NCBI RefSeq assembly: GCF_004791025.1
Contig: NZ_SRUO01000017.1
Span: forward strand, 40,879 to 104,878
Direction of reading: 5' to 3'
Length of the DNA stretch: 64,000 bases
From: Mesorhizobium sp. M4B.F.Ca.ET.203.01.1.1
GTDB lineage: Bacteria > Pseudomonadota > Alphaproteobacteria > Rhizobiales > Rhizobiaceae
The notes under the pieces are model-generated. The model did not search any database. It saw only the letters and a program-made list of their open reading frames with translations, and was not told the DNA's origin. A program made the position numbers and the translations under genes. Positions 62,168-64,000 of the stretch are shown one piece after another (position 1 is the stretch's first letter; every line of letters starts with the position of its first letter).

Positions 62168-62191
62168 AACACTAGCTCAAGGAGAAAATCA

Positions 62192-63493
62192 ATGAGGTAT
62201 CTTGGAATTCTTGCCGTTGCGTTCGGTGTTGCCGTCGGCGGGGGAGCGACGGCTCAACAGCGCTATGACGGCGCGAAAATAAAGGTCCTATCGACAAACT
62301 CGGCATACGATTTGGAGCTCAAAAAATTCGCGCACGAATTCACAGAGAAGACTGGCGCTGAAGTGCAGTTTGATCTCTTCGGTTATGCGCCGACCGTTCA
62401 AAAAGTGTCGGTCGAGCTCCTAACGCGTTCAGATAGTTACGACGTGGTATACTTAGGGAGCGAGGAGTTCGGGCGATACGCATCTGGCGATATCCTGGAG
62501 CCGCTCGATAATTACATAGACATGAAGAGTGCGGACGTACAGGATTTCATCGCTCCCGTGCTGCGCCTCTACAATAAGGACGGCAAACAGCTGGCATTTC
62601 CGCATTTCGCGGCGACACAGCTCCTGTATTATCGTGCCGACTTGTTCGAGAAAGCCGGAATCAAACAGCCACCGCAAACGTGGGAAGAGTTCCGTAATGA
62701 TTGTGATCTGCTGAGAAAGGCAGACATTCAGTGCACGGCGCTACGGGGTCAACCGGATACTGGCGAGAATATATGGTTTTGGGGCCAGGTTCTTTATGGT
62801 TTTGGCGGTAAATATTTTGCGGACGAACCAGCGGATCTGACGCCCACGGTAAATTCGCCCGCTGCGGTGGAGGCGCTGAAATGGTACACGGATGTGATGA
62901 CCAATTTCACTGTGCCTGGGAGCATCTCAGCAACCTTCGATGATGTTGTCATCGCGATGCAGCAGGGCCGCATTGCTATGACTGTCGAAGGCGCTCCCAC
63001 CGCAGGTCGCATTCTCGATCCCAAGCTGTCGAAGGTCGTCGGCAAGCTTGGGTTTGCTTTGCCCCCTGGCGGCGTAAGTGGGAGGTTCCCGCCCTTTGCG
63101 GGACAGGCGTATGTCATTCCAGCTGCATCAGAAAACAAGGCAGCTGCAGCGGCCTTCCTTCAATGGGCGACGAGTAAAGATCTCATGAAGCGGATTTCGC
63201 TCGACAGCACCTTTGTCGCCATCACCAGGACATCGCTGTGGGACGATCCGGAAATCCGTGCGAAACATGACTATGATTATGGCCATGGATCGTTTGCGGC
63301 AACGTATGCAGAAACGCTTCGCGGGGCGCCCGAGTGGTATTATCCTCGCATTCCAGAATTCAAGGAGATCGGCGATCGCCTTGGCCGTGCCCTGCAAGAA
63401 GCGGTTGTCAGGAGCAAGAGCCCAGAGGCTGCCTTGGACGATGCTCAAGGTGATGCGGTCGAAATCGTGAAGCGCGCTGGATACCTGAAATAG
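62192..63493 (+). CDS. ABC sugar transporter substrate-binding protein (family 1)
   Basis: The 433-aa periplasmic protein has a Sec signal peptide (MRYLGILAVAFGVAVGGGAT, then AQQ). Bilobal family 1 features are KIKVLSTNSAYDLELKKFAH, YDVVYLGSEEFGRYASGDIL, PPQTWEEFRNDCDLLRKADI and IAMQQGRIAMTVEGAPTAGR. AAGGAG precedes the ATG; it lies 24 bp after the second permease gene. The bound sugar is unknown. Context (amino-sugar kinase, sulfatase) suggests an amino sugar or sulfated saccharide. No ATP-binding subunit lies in the window. Confidence 0.93.
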   Translation: MRYLGILAVAFGVAVGGGATAQQRYDGAKIKVLSTNSAYDLELKKFAHEFTEKTGAEVQFDLFGYAPTVQKVSVELLTRSDSYDVVYLGSEEFGRYASGDILEPLDNYIDMKSADVQDFIAPVLRLYNKDGKQLAFPHFAATQLLYYRADLFEKAGIKQPPQTWEEFRNDCDLLRKADIQCTALRGQPDTGENIWFWGQVLYGFGGKYFADEPADLTPTVNSPAAVEALKWYTDVMTNFTVPGSISATFDDVVIAMQQGRIAMTVEGAPTAGRILDPKLSKVVGKLGFALPPGGVSGRFPPFAGQAYVIPAASENKAAAAAFLQWATSKDLMKRISLDSTFVAITRTSLWDDPEIRAKHDYDYGHGSFAATYAETLRGAPEWYYPRIPEFKEIGDRLGRALQEAVVRSKSPEAALDDAQGDAVEIVKRAGYLK

Positions 63494-63507
63494 CCGTTAC
63501 ACGTCGC

Positions 63508-63533
63508 CACCGGCGCGGTTTTGCGCGCCGGTG
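63508..63533. terminator. Hairpin between the binding-protein and sulfatase genes
   Basis: CACCGGCGCG and CGCGCCGGTG form a perfect 10-bp stem with a 6-base loop. No T run follows, so it is more likely a partial terminator or mRNA 3' stabiliser than a full stop; the sulfatase 40 bp downstream may still be co-transcribed. Confidence 0.6.
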
Positions 63534-63572
63534 CGCGCGCGAACTGAACCTCCATAGCGCGTGGGATGAGAG

Positions 63573-64000
63573 TTGAGGAACTTTAGTATAGTCTGGATTT
63601 GCAGCGATCAGCAGCGTTGGGACACCTTGCAGTGCCTAGGGTTCAAAGGCACGCAGACTCCCAATATTGACCGCCTGGCGGCGACGGGCACGGCATTCGC
63701 CCGTGCGTATTGTCAGAGCCCTATCTGCACGCCGAGCCGAACGAGCTTTCTGACAGGCTTGTATCCGATCGCACACCAAGTGCATCAGAACGGCGCCGGC
63801 ACATTTCCTTCGCATCTCGTTTTGCTCCCAAAACTGATGGCGAACGCCGGATACTATACAGGGCACATAGGAAAGCTGCACCTGTCTGCCACACGTGGCA
63901 TGATAGAAAAGCGCCCCGATGATGGATTTGCCGAGTTCTACTGGAGCCCTGAGCCATTTCCGGAGTGGTCAGGCAACCACGACTATCATGCGTGGATGTG
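63573..64000 (+). CDS. Sulfatase (type I, formylglycine), 5' part
   Basis: The frame from TTG at 63573 runs off the window. It starts MRNFSIVWICSDQQRWDTLQ (metal-binding SDQ) and TPNIDRLAATGTAFARAYCQ. The active-site SPICTPSRTSFLTG follows, with the CxPxR signature whose Cys52 is converted to formylglycine, then LPKLMANAGYYTGHIGKLH, also conserved. No signal peptide is seen from this start, suggesting a cytoplasmic enzyme, though an upstream start cannot be excluded. With the amino-sugar kinase and importer it points to removal of sulfate from an imported sugar. Confidence 0.85.
   Translation, partial: MRNFSIVWICSDQQRWDTLQCLGFKGTQTPNIDRLAATGTAFARAYCQSPICTPSRTSFLTGLYPIAHQVHQNGAGTFPSHLVLLPKLMANAGYYTGHIGKLHLSATRGMIEKRPDDGFAEFYWSPEPFPEWSGNHDYHAWM

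Noticed and set aside
1..64000. CRISPR arrays, tRNA and rRNA genes
   Set aside because: No regularly spaced repeats of CRISPR type, no tRNA cloverleaf and no rRNA segment were noticed on reading; a dedicated scan would be needed to exclude a tRNA fragment near the integrase relic.

Overview
The window looks like part of an accessory region of an alphaproteobacterium, most likely a Rhizobiales genome related to Mesorhizobium. The reasons are the GC-rich background, the IS21/IS110/IS5/IS481/IS91/IS66 mix, ABC sugar-uptake genes of rhizobial type, and two DUF2285/XRE gene pairs that resemble the qseM/qseC switch of Mesorhizobium symbiosis islands. This taxonomic reading is inference. Many genes are truncated or frameshifted, so much of the window is a graveyard of mobile and defence genes around a few intact operons.

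1-11.3 kb: two almost identical copies of an M24 ectoine-hydrolase-like gene (1226 bp, one mismatch) flank about 8 kb. That 8 kb holds a broken IS21 element, an IS481 transposase, an IS110 transposase split by a second IS21 element (7-bp target duplication visible), a group II intron RT relic and a low-GC SAM methyltransferase. IS91-type relics follow.

11.7-26.3 kb: a catabolic cluster on the + strand. It encodes methylaspartate ammonia-lyase, a class III CoA-transferase, a citramalyl-CoA-lyase-like aldolase, a LysR regulator, an aldehyde dehydrogenase, a class I fumarase/mesaconase, an AsnC/Lrp regulator and a class III aminotransferase. The enzymes line up as 3-methylaspartate -> mesaconate -> citramalate -> citramalyl-CoA -> acetyl-CoA + pyruvate. 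The M24, aminotransferase, aldehyde dehydrogenase and AsnC genes echo the ectoine-degradation set (DoeA, DoeD, DoeC, DoeX). Inside the cluster, between a decayed copy of the aminotransferase 5' end and the intact gene, sits a compact TIR / two-transmembrane (SLATT/DUF4231-like) / TIR-like three-gene operon. It is probably an anti-phage system related in logic to Thoeris, and it is the most interesting candidate system here.

27-33.8 kb: a TraR-like LuxR regulator, two tandem divergent DUF2285/XRE modules with palindromic operators, then a translationally coupled prolyl-oligopeptidase / OmpW pair.

34-55.3 kb: a defence and IS island. It contains a decayed DISARM drmA, a JAMM-like protein, intact IS110 and IS5 elements, HEPN-motif proteins, an AbiEii relic, a truncated MbcA/ParS-type antitoxin, an apparently intact type IIG-like restriction-methylase, a DUF6615 protein, an integrase relic, an ImmA/IrrE-PIN pair with a divergent 2-TM protein, IS91/IS6 relics, a YgjP-like metalloprotease relic, an mrr relic and two IS110 fragments.

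55.6-64 kb: a sugar-acid/amino-sugar locus. It has an ALO-type FAD lactone oxidase, an RpiR regulator, and divergently an N-acetylglucosamine-kinase-like gene, a SIS protein, an ABC transporter (two permeases and a binding protein, no ATPase in view) and the start of a sulfatase. Together these suggest uptake and breakdown of a sulfated amino sugar. No tRNA, rRNA or CRISPR array was seen.
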